A stretch of 64,000 nucleotides of DNA from Aphidius gifuensis (taxonomy: Eukaryota; Arthropoda; Insecta; Hymenoptera; Braconidae), in NCBI RefSeq assembly GCF_014905175.1, contig NC_057788.1, positions 23,468,154 through 23,532,153 on the forward strand, read 5' to 3'. Positions 13,847 to 27,130 of the stretch are shown in pieces. The position numbers and the translations under genes were made by a program. How positions within the stretch are numbered: position 1 is the first letter of the stretch; the number at the start of each line of letters is the position of its first letter. The notes beneath the pieces are model-generated. The model saw only the letters and a list, made by a program, of their open reading frames with translations. It was not told where the DNA came from and searched no databases.

Positions 13847-16225
13847 TTGATACTTGCGATAGTTTGAGCCAAATATACCAATTGTTTTTTTTTTTTTTAT
13901 TCTTTTTTTCTATATTTGTTTATTATTATTAATATTATTATTTTCTTTCTTTTTCTTTTAAATAATTATCATCATTTTAAATGTTAAATCTTCATTAAAA
14001 AAAAAAATAAATATTTATCTGGGATCCTAGCTGGTCTATGTTTTTATTTTCCGGGTTCGGATTTAACGAATTTCCCGAAAAATAAAAATCTGGAATCCAG
14101 ATTCTTTTCTTTCTTTCCTACTTTTTTTATTTTTTTTTGTTCAATATGATAAATATTATAAATATATTTTCTATTTTCTATCGTCAAGGATACAACATGA
14201 TTTTTAAAACTTTCTGATCAAACTTGTAATGCCAAATATATTTGTTATTATTAAAGTGGGAAAAAAAAAATCAAATTGTCAATCAGTCGGTGTGGTGGAT
14301 GTTAAAAATGTTGAAGAATTAATATCAGTTATTTGCTCAAATGCTTAAAGTTAATTAATATTTTTTTTTTATACTAAGTTAAGTTTATAAGATCAATGTG
14401 TTGTTGTGCCTTGGTTGAAAAAAAAAAAAAATTATTGGGATAAGTTTTCAAAATTGTTAGTTATTTTGATTTAATTATGTAAATATTGTTAACGATTTTA
14501 TTAATAATCGTTCATAGGAGGCTCCAATATGATAAACATGTTGAAAACTCGAAATTGGTTACAAAAATATATATATATATATATGTATATATAATATTTA
14601 CTTTATATTATTATTAATTTTAAATATTTTAATTTAAATATTTGTCAACAATAAAAAAAAAAAACTATTTGCCATTTTATTTGCAACCAATTTCGACTGA
14701 TGCCTCATATTTGAGTCAAATAGAGTGTATGTATATGTAAATTTAAAAAAAAGAAAAAACGATATCAAAAAAAAATAAAACCGATGCCGTTAATGTGTCT
14801 TATAATCCAACGAGATTAATAAAAATTAAAAACTGTTAAATGAAGTTTAAACGACTTCACGTAATAAAATATACATTATTTATAGAAAAAAAAAAATATT
14901 ATTGTCTTTATTTTTGTGTTTTATGTTGAATAATTATGAGGATGAGAAGTGGCCTCAAAAAAATGGGTATTAATTATTAATTTTTTCAGTCAAATAGTTG
15001 TAGTTGTTGATTTATAAAAGCAAAATTTATAAAATCCAACTAAACTATGTATTTGTCGTTTATGTACACCAGTTTATACCAGTTAACGTATGTGTAAGTA
15101 TTGATGTGTGTGTGTGCGCGCATACACGCAAAGATGCCGGTCACACAGACCCAAAACCGACGCCGCTTTTTTTTTCATCAAATTAATTGACAAAAAGTCA
15201 TGAAAACTCATGATAAATATTTATAAAATGATAAGAATAAAATAATAAATATTAATAAAACACACATAGGCAAAATAATAATACATACATTCGACGACAA
15301 AAAGGTCAAACAGGTCACACAGACCAACATAGACAATACACACAGCAATGGCTAACATCAGCATTCATTTTTCTCGTATTAAATATTTCAGGATACTGTG
15401 ACAATACTACTAAAAATAATAAATAAATCAAAAAACAATTAGTAAATATTATTAATTTGTTATGCATTAAATAATAATGAAAATAAAATAAAAACCCAAA
15501 TGACGCCATTTACCAATTCAAGATATGTAATGCCAATGCGCATACACTCATAAAAAGGCTCAACATCAATTAAAAAAACATGATAAAATATAATTATTCA
15601 TTACTCATTAAATCATAATAATTATTTTGAGTATGAATTTATAATTATTATTGGAAAAAAAATAATAATAAATACGTTACGTGAATCTAAAATAGACACA
15701 CAAAATTTGGAAAAAAAAAATCTCAACCCGGCGTTTTTTTTTGGAGTTAAAAATAATAATATAATTCACTTTAATTAATAAATATTTAGACGCAAACGTG
15801 TTCTTTGTTAATTAAGCTTCAATAATATCGTATTTTTATAATTGATTAGTAAATATTAATTAGCGATTAAAAAGGATTAAGTTTGATGACGATGTGGCGT
15901 TCTTTCTTCAAGTTGATCAAACTGTAATGGCGGCTAATTGGAGCAATCCGGCAAAATTTGCACGTCGAATATGCAAATGGCGGTCAACCCTTCATCACCA
16001 ATTTGCACCAATCAAAACGCCACATGACGCCATTACATATTGTTATCATTATTTTCTTTGTTACCGACAATGAAAAAACGCGCGATTAAAAAAATAATTA
16101 TAAAAAAATCAATAATAAATTTGATATTGCGTTTTTTTTTTTTTCTTTTTAATTATTATAAATAATCGCACTTTATTTTTTTAATAAAACTAAAAAAATA
16201 AATAATTTAAAAAAAAAATGAAACC
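13847..16225. other. Convergent 3' intergenic region between sug and Nup54
   Basis: This holds the 3'UTR of sug (AATAAA at 14006, more A-rich hexamers further on) and of Nup54 on the minus strand (AATAAA, read as TTTATT at 16172-16177). No coding sequence is seen. The one conspicuous part is the GC-richer element at 15891-16037, listed separately. A short GT/GC dinucleotide tract sits near 15100-15125. Confidence 0.6.
15891..16037. promoter_or_regulatory. Compact element of paired inverted motifs
   Basis: ATGTGGCGTT at 15892-15901 is matched by its exact reverse complement at 16016-16025. TGTAATGGCG at 15923-15932 is matched by its reverse complement at 16028-16037. ATTTGCA at 15956-15962 and TGCAAAT at 15972-15978 form a third pair. 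Two ATGGCGG boxes (YY1/Pho-like) lie inside. The segment is clearly less AT-rich than its flanks. It could be a regulatory element or a small decayed inverted-repeat transposon; the sequence alone does not decide. Confidence 0.45.
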
Positions 16226-19200
16226 TCAGGATATTGAGTGGCCTGAGAGTAGATCTGACATTCCATCTTTGATTATTTTTAAACTTTCCATATCTGAGTG
16301 AATTGTTTCAATGAGTTGGGCCATTCCTTGCTGTTGCATTCCCAAATACTTGAAAAAAAAAATAAAAATATAAATAAAATATATAAAATATTATGTAGTT
16401 AAAAATGAATGTAATAATTAAAGAAAAAAAATACTTACAGTTTTAATGTCATCTTGGGCAATTGGATCCATGGTATATCTCTCTTGACTTTGCATGTCAA
16501 CATGTCGTCTCATTCTTAATTGTGATAACATCTCACTAATTCTTCCTTTGAATTGTGTTGGTTGGCTTATTTGTGAGTGCATTGTTTCAAATCTATTTGT
16601 CAAAATTTCTTCTTCTGGTTGTAATGATAATCCAACTTTTCTCGTTATTTCTTGATGAACTAAAATCTAAAATAAATAAACTAAATTAACAAATCAATTC
16701 AAATAATTTAAATTTATACTTTTAAGATTGATAATTTTAATACATACTTGAAGTACACGATGTTGAAGTTCAAGTAAACTTCTACGATGCTCTTTTAGTC
16801 TAGCTTGAGTAGCAGTATGTTGTCTTTGGAGTCCTTGTATTCTTTCAGCAGCCATATCTAAAAATGCACGATGTCTTGTTGTTTCTTCTTCTTGACATTT
16901 TAATCTATATTTAACTTGTTGAAAACCAATCATTGGTACTGGTATATATGTATCAGGATTTGGATTATCTAATTGTGCTTGTTTCCATAATCTTGGATCA
17001 ATTGAACATGGTGGATTATCAAGATATTCTTTTAATTGTGATGGATCAAGTTTAACTTGTGCAAACATATTTTCAACTCCCATTTGTGTTAATTGTCCTT
17101 TTTGTACAGCTTGTGATAAATATACAACTAATTCATTTGCTGGTATTTTTCTTAATGAACCAGTAACACCTTTTTCTGATACAAATATTGTTATTTGACA
17201 TTTTGATTCATTTTGTAATTTTATTGTATCAATTGTTACTGTTAATGATTGTTTACTTCCAAGTATTTGATGTAATGAATTTATTAATTGTTGTTTACCA
17301 TCTTTTATTTCTTGTTCTTTTTTATTAAAACATAATACAACAAGTCCATCATTATTATCAGCATTTGGCATTTGACTATAACCAATTGCTTTAAAACGAC
17401 ATAATGGATTTTCTTGATTGAGTTCAATTGGTGGTGCATTACTTGAATAATGTGCTTGTCCAGTGCCCCAAAGTGCCTGTATAAGATTCCATCTGGCAAT
17501 TGTGTTGTCTCTTTCATCATTAAATATTTGACAATTAAATACAGCATTGTATAATGCCTCGGAAATTGTATTTGTTGGTTGTTGTTGCTGTTGTTGTTGC
17601 TGTTGCTGCTGTTGTTGTTGTTGTTGACCAAAACCACCACCAAAATTTAATCCAGTTGATAAATTTGTACCAAAACCTCCAAATGTATTGTTGCTTGCTA
17701 ATGTTGTTGCTGGTTTTGCACCAAATGCATTAAATGTTGGAGCAGTATTTGTTCCAAATGCAGATGGTTGACCACCAAAAAGTGAAGGAGCTTGTGTTGC
17801 TGGAGTTGTTGTATTTGTTCCAAATGTTGAATTAAAATTAAATGGTGTTGATGTTGCTGGTGCTGCTAATGTACCAAAACCACCTGTTGTTGATGTATTA
17901 CCACCAAAACCAAATGTTCCAGTATTACTAAATGTATTTGTTGCTGTTGTTGTACTGCCAAAACCAGTTCCAGTTGATGCTCCACCAAATGCTGGTGCTG
18001 CACCAAAACCTGTTGATTGTGTAGCTGGTGTATTAAAGCCAAATGATGTTGATCCAAATGCTGCGAGAAAAAAATTATACATATATAATTATTAAATAAA
18101 TTTTGTTTCTTTTTAATGATATTTTTAATGACTGATGATTGTGATATAGAAAAAAAAAAAAAAAAAAAAAATTCAACACAAGAAGCTTCACTTACTTTGA
18201 CAAGAAATAATAATTATTATTGACAATTGAAGATTGAATTTTGGTTAGTTTAAAAATTCATATGTTTCAAACTGTCAAAATATTTGTAACATTTTTTTTT
18301 TTTCATGCCACTTGAAAGATATTAATTATTTAATTTTTTAAACTTTTATGTTGTTATGATTTTTTATTTATTAATTGAAGCAAAATGTATATGGAAAAAT
18401 TAAAAATTCCAGTGAGTTAATTTTTTTAATTTAAAAAATACGTAAAAAAATTAATGCTTAATAATTTTAGAAAAATCGCAATTTTCGAGAAAGATTATTG
18501 GGTTCATTGAGTAGTAACGAGCTTTATCTTGCTCGAAGACAAAACGATGATTCAACGGAAATAATGAATATGATTGGAATGACTGATGTTACAATGCCAG
18601 TAAGTAAATTGTTTTGAAAATAAAAAAAGTATATAATAAAGTAATTTTGTTCTAATTAAATTGGTTAAATAAATAAAGGAGCCAACAGCCGAAATAATGT
18701 TAACCACACTAGGTCAACCACCTGATGTCATGTATGATCTAGATGAATCACCAATTAAATCATTGTCAACTCATGCAAATATAGCAAATGCAATTGCTGT
18801 AACTGACATGACTCAATTATCACAATTTGATATAACAACTCATAAATCATTAACATCAACAATATCATTAGCTGGATATACTGATCATTCAACAATATTT
18901 ATAATACTAGCTATTTTGACAATTGTTTTGTTGATATTTTTATGTGGTATTGCATGTTTAATTGCAAAAACACGACAACGTTGTGCGAGTTCAAGAAGCA
19001 GTGAATGTGATCCAGATTGTCAAAGTGCAAAAGAACCTCTTATTGGTACATGCAAACTATCACCAATGACAAGTAAATCATGCTGTTTAGGAGAACGAAG
19101 GTGATAACAAGAATTGTTGAATTAAACATAACCTTAAATTTTCATTACTCAAAAATAAAAAAAATATATATAAAAATAAAACAAACAATAAATAATAAAT

Positions 19201-19387
19201 AAAATAAAAAGGATAAATTAATGATTACATGACAACAATTTATAGATAAATAATAATTTTCATGACAAACATGAGATTTATTCTTACCAGGTTTAATAGC
19301 TGCAGCTGTACTTGTGTTTGCTGCCGGAAAAGCAAAAGAAGTTTGGGCTGCAGGAGCTGCTGTACCAAATCCACCACCAAATGACAT
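16226..19387 (-). CDS. Nup54: Nucleoporin Nup54
   Basis: Four coding exons on the minus strand, 19387-19288, 18060-16748, 16666-16439 and 16348-16226, give 587 residues; vertebrate Nup54 is about 507. All borders are GT/AG and phases agree. Nup54 is part of the Nup62-Nup58-Nup54 complex lining the central channel of the nuclear pore. About 180 N-terminal residues are an FG/GFG-repeat domain rich in Thr and Asn, followed by a Gln run, then the conserved alpha/beta and coiled-coil region (for example PTQFKGRISEMLSQLRMR in exon 3). The larger size comes from the repeats and the Gln tract. Intron 1 is 1,227 nt and contains another gene on the opposite strand; the other introns are 81-90 nt. A TTTATT (AATAAA on the gene strand) lies about 50 nt after the stop. 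Confidence 0.95.
18385..19104 (+). CDS. Unrecognised single-pass membrane protein nested in Nup54 intron 1
   Basis: Three exons, 18385-18411, 18471-18599 and 18679-19104, join in phase 0 through GTGAGT and GTAAGT donors and AG acceptors (introns 59 and 79 nt) to give 193 residues. The first exon has only nine codons, from an ATG in an AGCAAA context. I do not recognise the family. Visible parts: a basic N-terminus (residues 1-32), a polar Asp/Ser/Thr-rich segment, one hydrophobic span of about 22 residues (IFIILAILTIVLLIFLCGIA, near 124-146), then a basic stop-transfer stretch KTRQR and a Cys-rich tail with about eight cysteines that could be lipid-modified. No signal peptide is seen. The gene is antisense to Nup54 and wholly inside its first intron. 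AATAAA is at 19154. The last exon is strong; the nine-codon first exon is the least certain part, and a distant upstream exon cannot be excluded. Confidence 0.7.
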
Positions 19388-21675
19388 TTTTAATTATTTA
19401 TATTAACACTTATATAATTTATACTTAATAATAAATAATATAACAACTGAACTAACAACAATCGAACACCAAGCCAACACGTTTGTATCACTTTTATCAC
19501 ACACAAATACACAAAATTCAGCGTTGCCACAGCCAAATATGAAAGACGTCACAAATCCACAATCACACAATGACGTCATGGTCATCATGAAAAGTGCTGC
19601 CACTTAATTTTAGCGCCAAAAAAATAAAGCTCAACAAAATGGCCGACGTTATTTAGGCGGTAAAATTTTAAAATTAATTTACGTATATTTAGATAAAGGT
19701 AAACACAATAAATAAAAAAATTATTTTCATTTGAATTATTAACAAATGTTTGTTTTTTTTTTTTTCTTTAATTTCAAAACTTGAATAGACATCGTTGTTT
19801 ACTATTAATGTATAACTTGTTTTATTATATACTTTCTTTTTAAAGTCGTTTTTTTTATATATATTAATTATTTTCTATTATTATGTTGATTTTTATTTTT
19901 TGCATCGAATGAGCAGGGTTAAATGTACTTCAAAATATGTCTATTAATAAATTAAACATTAAATAATTTTACTAATTATAATAATAAATTACTATAATTG
20001 AAAAATAAAAAATAATATTAACATAATTTTTAAAAATTCATGACAATCTACAAAACACATTTAATGATTTTATAATTGTTTTTTTTTTTAGATGATGATT
20101 GAATCACAGTCAAGATGTAAATTGTTATTATTTTTTGACTTCAATTCCCTTTTTTTTTATCAATTACATTGTCAAAAGACGAGAATTATTAATTATTAAT
20201 TTTTAACTGGGCAATTATTTCAATTCATTTTTCTCTCATCTCTATTATAAATTAAATAGAGAGAAAAAAAAATAATATAATTGTTTAAAATTTGTAGCCC
20301 ATCTAGCAGTGATTATCAGTGTTGAGTATCATTTATTTATTTATGGTCTAATGATCAAGTATTCGTTATCTTCTCGTCAGCCATTCTGGTCAGTATCTAA
20401 AAACAGAATAAATTAAAAAACAAATAATAATAATTATTATGTATTTGTAATTTTATATCACTGATTAATTTTTTTTTTGTTTTTGTTTTTTTTTTCTTTG
20501 GGCCCATCCATAAATAACATTACATTAATACATTATTTTTAATATTAATTTTTTCCATATAGAGTTTATCTCTGTACTTAGTTCTAAAACATTTAGATTT
20601 AATTTTTAATTTTTATTTTACTTTTAAATATATATATTTTTCTTTCAATTTTATAAACTTTCAAGATAATTAGCTACCTCATCAAGACTCCCAAATTATT
20701 TATGAATGGTACTTGATATTTTTTTTTATTCTTTTTATTATTTGCGTTTAAATCTCGTTAGAATTTAATCAAATAAAATAATAAATAATTTTTAAAATAT
20801 TAATCGCGAAATTTGGGAGTTGACTTCATGAGGTTTACACATTTAATACAACACTAAATTTATTTTTTCTCTATCGACGAATCAATCGTCTTGATGATTG
20901 TCTAACGAGATTTAACTGCGATTTTATATTAACATTGAATATACCTGATATTCAATTATTATTTTTTTTTATCTAATATTAATCATTGGACTTGTACATT
21001 TATCATTATCATGCAATATGAATAGTTATAAATTTAGGTATAACTTAAAAAAGGAGGACAACAATCTACGGAAGACAACACATTAAAAAATAAAATGTAA
21101 ATAACTTTTTTTTCTTTTCCGTTTTCTAACTCTGATAATGGCAGTTATCTAAATATATATTATTTATATTTTCAATCAAGACAAGCGGTTTGGTTATTTT
21201 ATTTTTATTTATTATTTTCATTGGACCCGACACATACTTTAAAAGACTCACTTGTGCGCACGTAAAAGGATTAAAAAAAATTACCATATATTTGTAAAAT
21301 AATAGTCAGGTGAAAAAATATTATTGTTTTTTTTTCTTTTTGTAAAAAATATTTGTACATGAATCCGTGTATTCGTATACTATTGACTGTTTTTTTTAAT
21401 TGTGACCGATAAAAAATATATTTATATTAGGCCGATTAATGTTTTTTGATTTATTCCCCGGACAAAATTATTGTAATTGAAAGAAAGAAAAAATATATAT
21501 TAGGCAACATCTATACATTGACAAGTTATATATTACTTTTTAAAAATGAAAAAAAAAAAAAAAACCGGATGACAAGTTGAGCCCGAAATTTTGGTCGTAA
21601 GAGGATGAGCAACATTCAATTTGATTTAAAAAATAAAATTGGGATTGATAAGATTATAAAATATTCGCTTTAAAT
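19388..21675. other. Nup54 promoter and GABA-B-R1 3' region
   Basis: The left 250 bases upstream of Nup54 are promoter-like: two cAMP-response-type motifs (listed separately), GC-richer DNA and an ATGGCCGACG box near 19639. The remainder is very AT-rich and without coding sequence. It should contain the GABA-B-R1 3'UTR on the minus strand; a TTTATT (AATAAA on the gene strand) at 21450-21455 is one candidate poly(A) signal, about 220 nt after the stop. Nothing else is recognised. Confidence 0.55.
19545..19578. promoter_or_regulatory. Pair of CRE-type sites upstream of Nup54
   Basis: A perfect palindromic TGACGTCA is at 19571-19578 and a GACGTCA (seven of eight) at 19545-19551, about 160-190 bases before the Nup54 ATG. 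TGACGTCA is the consensus for CREB/ATF dimers and is often found near housekeeping promoters. Two copies within 34 bases of AT-rich DNA are unlikely to be chance. Confidence 0.55.
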
Positions 21676-24600
21676 CTAAAGGTATGATTCAGAAAATTCA
21701 AAATCAGATGCAGATGCACGGGATGATCTTGTATAACCCGAAATACCCCCACCAATTGCACTATCAGATGTTCCCTCGCCAGTCACAAAATCAGCAACAA
21801 TTAATGAGTCCTTTGGTAAATTACCAATACCACCTTTTGATGCATCACGCTCAGCAAGTCGTTGTTTAAGTACTTTGATTTTTTCTTCTTTCTAAAAATA
21901 AAAAAATAAAAAAAAACAAACGAAATAAACACACAACTCTTTAAGTTTCTTTTTTTTTTTATCGTAAAATAAAAAAAAGAACGACAAAAAAAGCTACCTG
22001 TGCAATGAGTCTTTGTAATTCATCATTTTCAGTGACAAGTTTTTGATATCTTTCTTCGTCTTCTTTTGACATACCAACATCTGGATTATACTTTGATTCA
22101 GCTTTGTCTTTTGGATGTCGTATAACTTCAATAACTTTTGGCACAAATATCAATGCCATACTTAAAAAACAACAAAATATAACAGCAAGTGCAGCAAATG
22201 TAAAACTAGCATCTTGTTGACTTGCAATAACCATTGTAACTGGTGCTGTGATTAAACAAAGTACAACAACATTGTATATTGACATTCCAACATATCGTGA
22301 ATCATTAATTTGTTTGACTTTAATACTTCTTGTTTCATATGCTAAAAATAATCCAAATACCAAAACAACACCTTTGTATCCATACATAATTCCTGAAAAT
22401 AAAACAATTAATAAATATATTTTTTATTATTATTTATTATTTGTATTATAACTTTACCTAGCCATACTGACTGATGATGACTTTCACAGTGTTCCAATTC
22501 TGGTCTTATTCTAGCATCATCATCACCATATGGTGGTAATTCAAGTGGAAATACTTCAATTGTTCTTTGCAATGGATCCAGCCATTGCCATGCACCCAAA
22601 ATACATATATCAATGACTAATAATGAACTAACCATTGTATATAATTTCCATGGTTGAATATTTTTTTGTACTGATGATACTTTTTGTTTTGACATGAACA
22701 ACTTGAATAAATAAATACAAATTAAAAACAAAAGATAAAATATATATTAGTAATAATAATGATAATTACTTTAGCTTGATCAGCTTTAGCTTTTGTTGTT
22801 AATCTATGTACTCTCCAAACTTTACTAAACATTGCTCCAAAAGCAAGTGTAAAACCAATTGACAGCATCCATGTTCTTGCTTGACATACTGCAGCATATT
22901 CCCATGGTTCAACAAATCTTCCATCAACACCAAGTAAAAATACAGATATTAAACAAGCTATAACACCAACAAGCATTATTGTATTACAAACTGGATGTGA
23001 TGATTGTATTACTCTGAAAAAAAATAACAACAACACAAACAACAGTTAATCAATTAACCAATCAAGATAAAAATAATTAATAATATTAATAGATGTTTAC
23101 CTTCTATGACGATGCCAAATATTAAATATAATAAGCATTATTGTAAATATAATTCCAATAATTGAGACAATACCCATGCAGATGAACAGTGGAAGGGATA
23201 CAGTTCTAAGAACTTTCCTCACAATCGTACGATCCTGAGGAACCTTTCCACCAATCCATCTTTCCATATTTCTCCATGTTAAATTATCAGCTTGTGTATC
23301 ATAATATCCAAGCTTAACATATTTACCATCAATAACTTGTTCAATTTGTGTTAATGCAATTCTATCACCTTGTGAACTAAATGCAACATAACCAGATACA
23401 CCTAAAAATTGTGTTGAATTTATTGCTGAATATATTTCATCAGCAATTTCTTTTTCAGTATATGAAAAATTTTTTAAACTTTTTCCAGTTTTAGCTAATT
23501 TTTCCATTGTTTTATTAAATGCAAGTGCAACTGACCATACAGCATCATATGCAAGTGGTGCCTCTTGATAGCCTTCAGGATAACGATCTTTATCAATTTC
23601 ATATCCATCTTCTCTTAACATTTTATTTAATCTTTGACGAAAATCTTCAGATGTCATGCCACTTATTGTTGTATCATTATTTTGATTCCACATAAGTGCT
23701 TCTGTTGTTAAATGACCCTCAGCAGCAAGACGCATTTGTTCTTTTGTACATGTTATACCTTCTTTATCTAAATTTACTTCAAACCAATTGTCTTCATACC
23801 AACCAATTAACAACCAAACATAACTTTTACCAAATAAATTTTGATGATATGCTTCACATAGCACTCTTCTTGCTGCAACAACATAAAATAGTCCAACAAT
23901 AATGCGTGCATCTTGACGACGTAAATTTCTAACAGCATCTGATGGATCTGATAAAAATGATTGACGTGTTACAATTTCAATTTCAGCTTCTTTACAACGT
24001 GATTCAAGTTCTTCAACAGTTGATATAAATACTTCTTCTGCTTGTTGTAAAATTGCTATTCTTGACCAGCCAAAACGTTGAAGAAGTTTTATACGAGTTG
24101 GATTATGTACTGTTGCTGATGGATGAGTACGAAATAATGTTGGAAAACGATTACGATCAGATAATGCTGGTGATGATGCACCATAACATAATACAACAAG
24201 ATTCCACATTTTTGATGCTTCAGCAACAGTTGTACAAACTGTTGAACAACCAGCTAACAGCATTAATTTTTGTGGTGTATTGTAAAGAAGATTATACATG
24301 ACTGATGCACCAAGACCAGGTTCACACTAAAATAAATTATTAAATACATATTACTCATTATATTCTGTTTTTTTGTTATTTATTATGACATACGTACCTC
24401 ACTGTCATTTGAGTGTAGTCTTAATTCAAAACCTGACAACAAATCCTTGGCACGATTGACATCCTCTAAGGCTAAGTTTGCTGCTGGCATGCATGCCTAA
24501 ATAATCATAAATAATTAACAATTATTTCAAGTGTTTATTTTTCTTCATTTAAAAGACTTGACTTTATTTTATTTTTTTTCAAGTATAAAATCAATAACAC

Positions 24601-24738
24601 ACTTACCTGACCTCCCTGCCATCCTCCTTCACCTCCAATTGGAAATATTCCACCAATGTGTAAAACATTATCCTCCTGAGGTGGCAAAGATCCCCAAACT
24701 GATGAAACAATCGATACACCCAATAATATACTAATCAT
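21676..24738 (-). CDS. GABA-B-R1: Metabotropic GABA-B receptor subunit 1
   Basis: Seven coding exons on the minus strand: 24738-24607, 24496-24398, 24326-23101, 23013-22770, 22701-22458, 22392-21998 and 21891-21676. They give 851 residues, close to the ~840 of the fly protein. This is the GABA-binding half of the obligate heterodimeric class C GPCR that signals through Gi/o. A signal peptide (1-16) is followed by the extracellular Venus-flytrap domain with HIGGIFPIGGEGGWQGGQ at its start. Seven membrane spans begin near residue 455, including the class C stretches VCQARTWMLSIGFTLAFGAM and WLDPL. A cytoplasmic coiled coil (about 758-797, ENDELQRLIAQKEEKIKVLK) is the heterodimerisation helix; exon 7 starts inside it. 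All junctions are GT/AG and keep frame. The gene is divergent from MED22, about 0.9 kb apart. Confidence 0.96.
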
Positions 24739-25632
24739 TTTTTGTTTTTTTTTTATCTTTTTTTTGCCAACTAAATTTTTTTGTGTGTAAACAACAAAGT
24801 GTATAGCTTTTTTTCTCTCATCAATTGTTAAATATCATATTTAATATTAAATTTGTTGGCCAGTGTATTTGTAGATAATCTATTTGTAAAACTGTCATTT
24901 TTTTTTTTTGATATTATTAATTATTAATTAGCCTTGGAGTAAAATTCTTGTAGGTCACGAGTTGCTTCTTTAATAATTAAACTTATTTTGCTAGCACAAC
25001 AAAGTCACTTGAATTTATTAAACATATTTGGTGTTAAATAACTAATTATATATTATTAATTTTTATAAAATTTTGTATATTATTTTTGCTGTGTTTTTAG
25101 CTATGGAACAATCAATTCTGACAGGAATAAAGTTCGTCGTATATTGATCCTAGCCTTGAGTGTCATAGGGGTGGCAGCGAGGGGTGAAAAATATTATACA
25201 CACATAAAATTGTTATTATGTGTGCATCAACAACAGTCAACATGAATACACAAAAATTATGTACATAAATAAAATGTAAATACATACTTTTTAGTATTTT
25301 ATAATCATTAAATTCAATAAATTTATTATTGCAAATTAAAATAATTACTAAGTACAAAAAAATTAATAAATTTTTACACAAATTTCGCGGGCTTTTTTTG
25401 AGGATGAAAATAATTTACTAACGACATCTAGCGTTAAATAAATAAAACAATTATACCTATAAACAGTCTAGATAACGCTACTGTATTGTTTTTAAAAAAA
25501 AACAAAATGGTTGTCCGTTGTTATTGTTATTAATCAAGTTTGACTGCTGTTGACTGCTTACTTGCTTAGACAACAACAAATGTTTACATACCTATTTTTT
25601 ATAAACAATATATAATATTTAATTAAATAATA
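24739..25632. other. Divergent promoter region of GABA-B-R1 and MED22
   Basis: This 0.9-kb spacer separates two start codons on opposite strands, so it must hold both 5'UTRs and promoters unless upstream exons lie elsewhere. No coding exon is seen. A GC-richer patch is at 25125-25185 and another at 25490-25570 just before MED22. No clear TATA box or initiator could be assigned. Confidence 0.5.
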
Positions 25633-26131
25633 ATGTCAGCAACAAGAGCATTACCTCAAAGTAAAGAGGCATTATTAAAATCTTACACAACAAGATTAAA
25701 GGACGATGTTAAATCAATGCTAGAAAATTTTGAAGGTAAGAAACATTAACCTCATGATTGTTTATGTTATTTAATTTAATTAATATTATTTTCTTTTTGT
25801 TAATATAGAAATTGTAAAGTTAGCTAAAGGTGAAAATGATTCACAATTATCAAGGATGGCACAGTGTGAACAGGACACTTATGAGATGCATGTAAGAGCA
25901 GCAAATATTGTTAGAGCTGGTGAATCATTGATGAAACTTGTATCTGACATAAAACAATATCTAATTCTCAATGATTTTCCATCAGTTAATGAAGCAATTG
26001 GAACAAACAGTAAACTTTTTAGACAAAAACAAGCTGAAAGTGATCAAAAACTTGCATCATTACGTGATGATATGGCTGCAGATTTGTATGACCTTGAGGA
26101 GGAATATTACACATCAATATACAAACAATAA
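25633..26131 (+). CDS. MED22: Mediator complex subunit 22
   Basis: Two exons, 25633-25735 and 25809-26131, give 141 residues, matching the ~140-residue core of the Surfeit-5/MED22 family. MED22 sits in the head module of Mediator, which links transcription factors to RNA polymerase II. Diagnostic stretches are LPQSKEALLKSYTTRLKDD, YEMHVRAANIVRAGESLMKL and QYLILNDFPSVNEAI, nearly identical to animal MED22; the protein is mainly helical. The 73-nt intron has GTAAGA/TAG borders and splits a Glu codon. AATAAA hexamers overlap the stop (26128) and occur at 26157, so the 3'UTR may be very short. No oddity in length or residues. Confidence 0.96.
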
Positions 26132-26739
26132 AAAACGAAATTTAGGGACATGAAAAAATAAATCATTCACACGACATAGGTGAGACGTGGTTTTGTTTTT
26201 TCATAGCTTTGTTTAATCTTTATTCAAATATTGAATCGTTTATCTGTATCATATTAGTTAAGAGGAAATCTAATTTATAATTATATCAAATAAGTAAATA
26301 AATAAGAATATTTTTCTTTTTTAAAAATCCAAAGGTTTACAGCTTTATATTTATTTAACGATTCTTTCTGTTAGATTTATTGTAATTCAATTACAATTGA
26401 AAGGCTTTCATTTACCAATACAATTAATATAAATTTAAAAGTTGAAATTTAAAAGCGATATTGAAATAATTCGAACAAGCAAAAATAAAATAAATAATTC
26501 TTAATCATAACTTACAATGTAATCATCAAGATATAACAACAATTGCATACTCCTAGAACGGCTAGTAATTTTGTGTATTGTTTTAAAAAAATTGTCATAG
26601 TGCTCGTAATAAGTACATAAGGACAGTTGTTGATAAGAAGAATGTAAATAATGGTACTGAAACAAAATATGCCAGTACAACATATGTTAGAACTCTCGGT
26701 AGTTAAAAACATCATGATGTTCTTTTAAATTTTATTTAC
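26132..26739. other. AT-rich spacer after MED22
   Basis: MED22 3' end followed by unremarkable AT-rich sequence. Two overlapping minus-strand open frames at 26501-26715 have no recognisable content and no supporting splice or start context. The repeat locus begins at the right-hand edge. Confidence 0.5.
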
Positions 26740-27130
26740 CTAATAACAGAAACATAGAATGACCAAAGACGTACTCAGTGTTTTGGGAAGCTTACTTGAC
26801 TATAAAAACACAAACGACCGCTTGTTTCTATTCTTGTGTGTCTTTAATGGAATAATTTTATTCATTTTATAGTATACCTCTTTGCCTGTTCTATTAACCT
26901 GATACAAAACATTTTTTTTTCTATCAATTTAAAAGGTGTTTACCCTATAATACTAGGAAAGAACATTGAATATCGTTTCGTAGTGTGACTTAAAAAATAC
27001 CTCTGCCTGTTCTATTACCCTAATAAAACAGCCCTCTTCTATCTATGATATTTAAATATTTTTACCGTATAGTTCTGAAAAAAAAAAATAATAGATGATG
27101 CTGCTTGTTCAAAAAATTTCAAAAAATATC

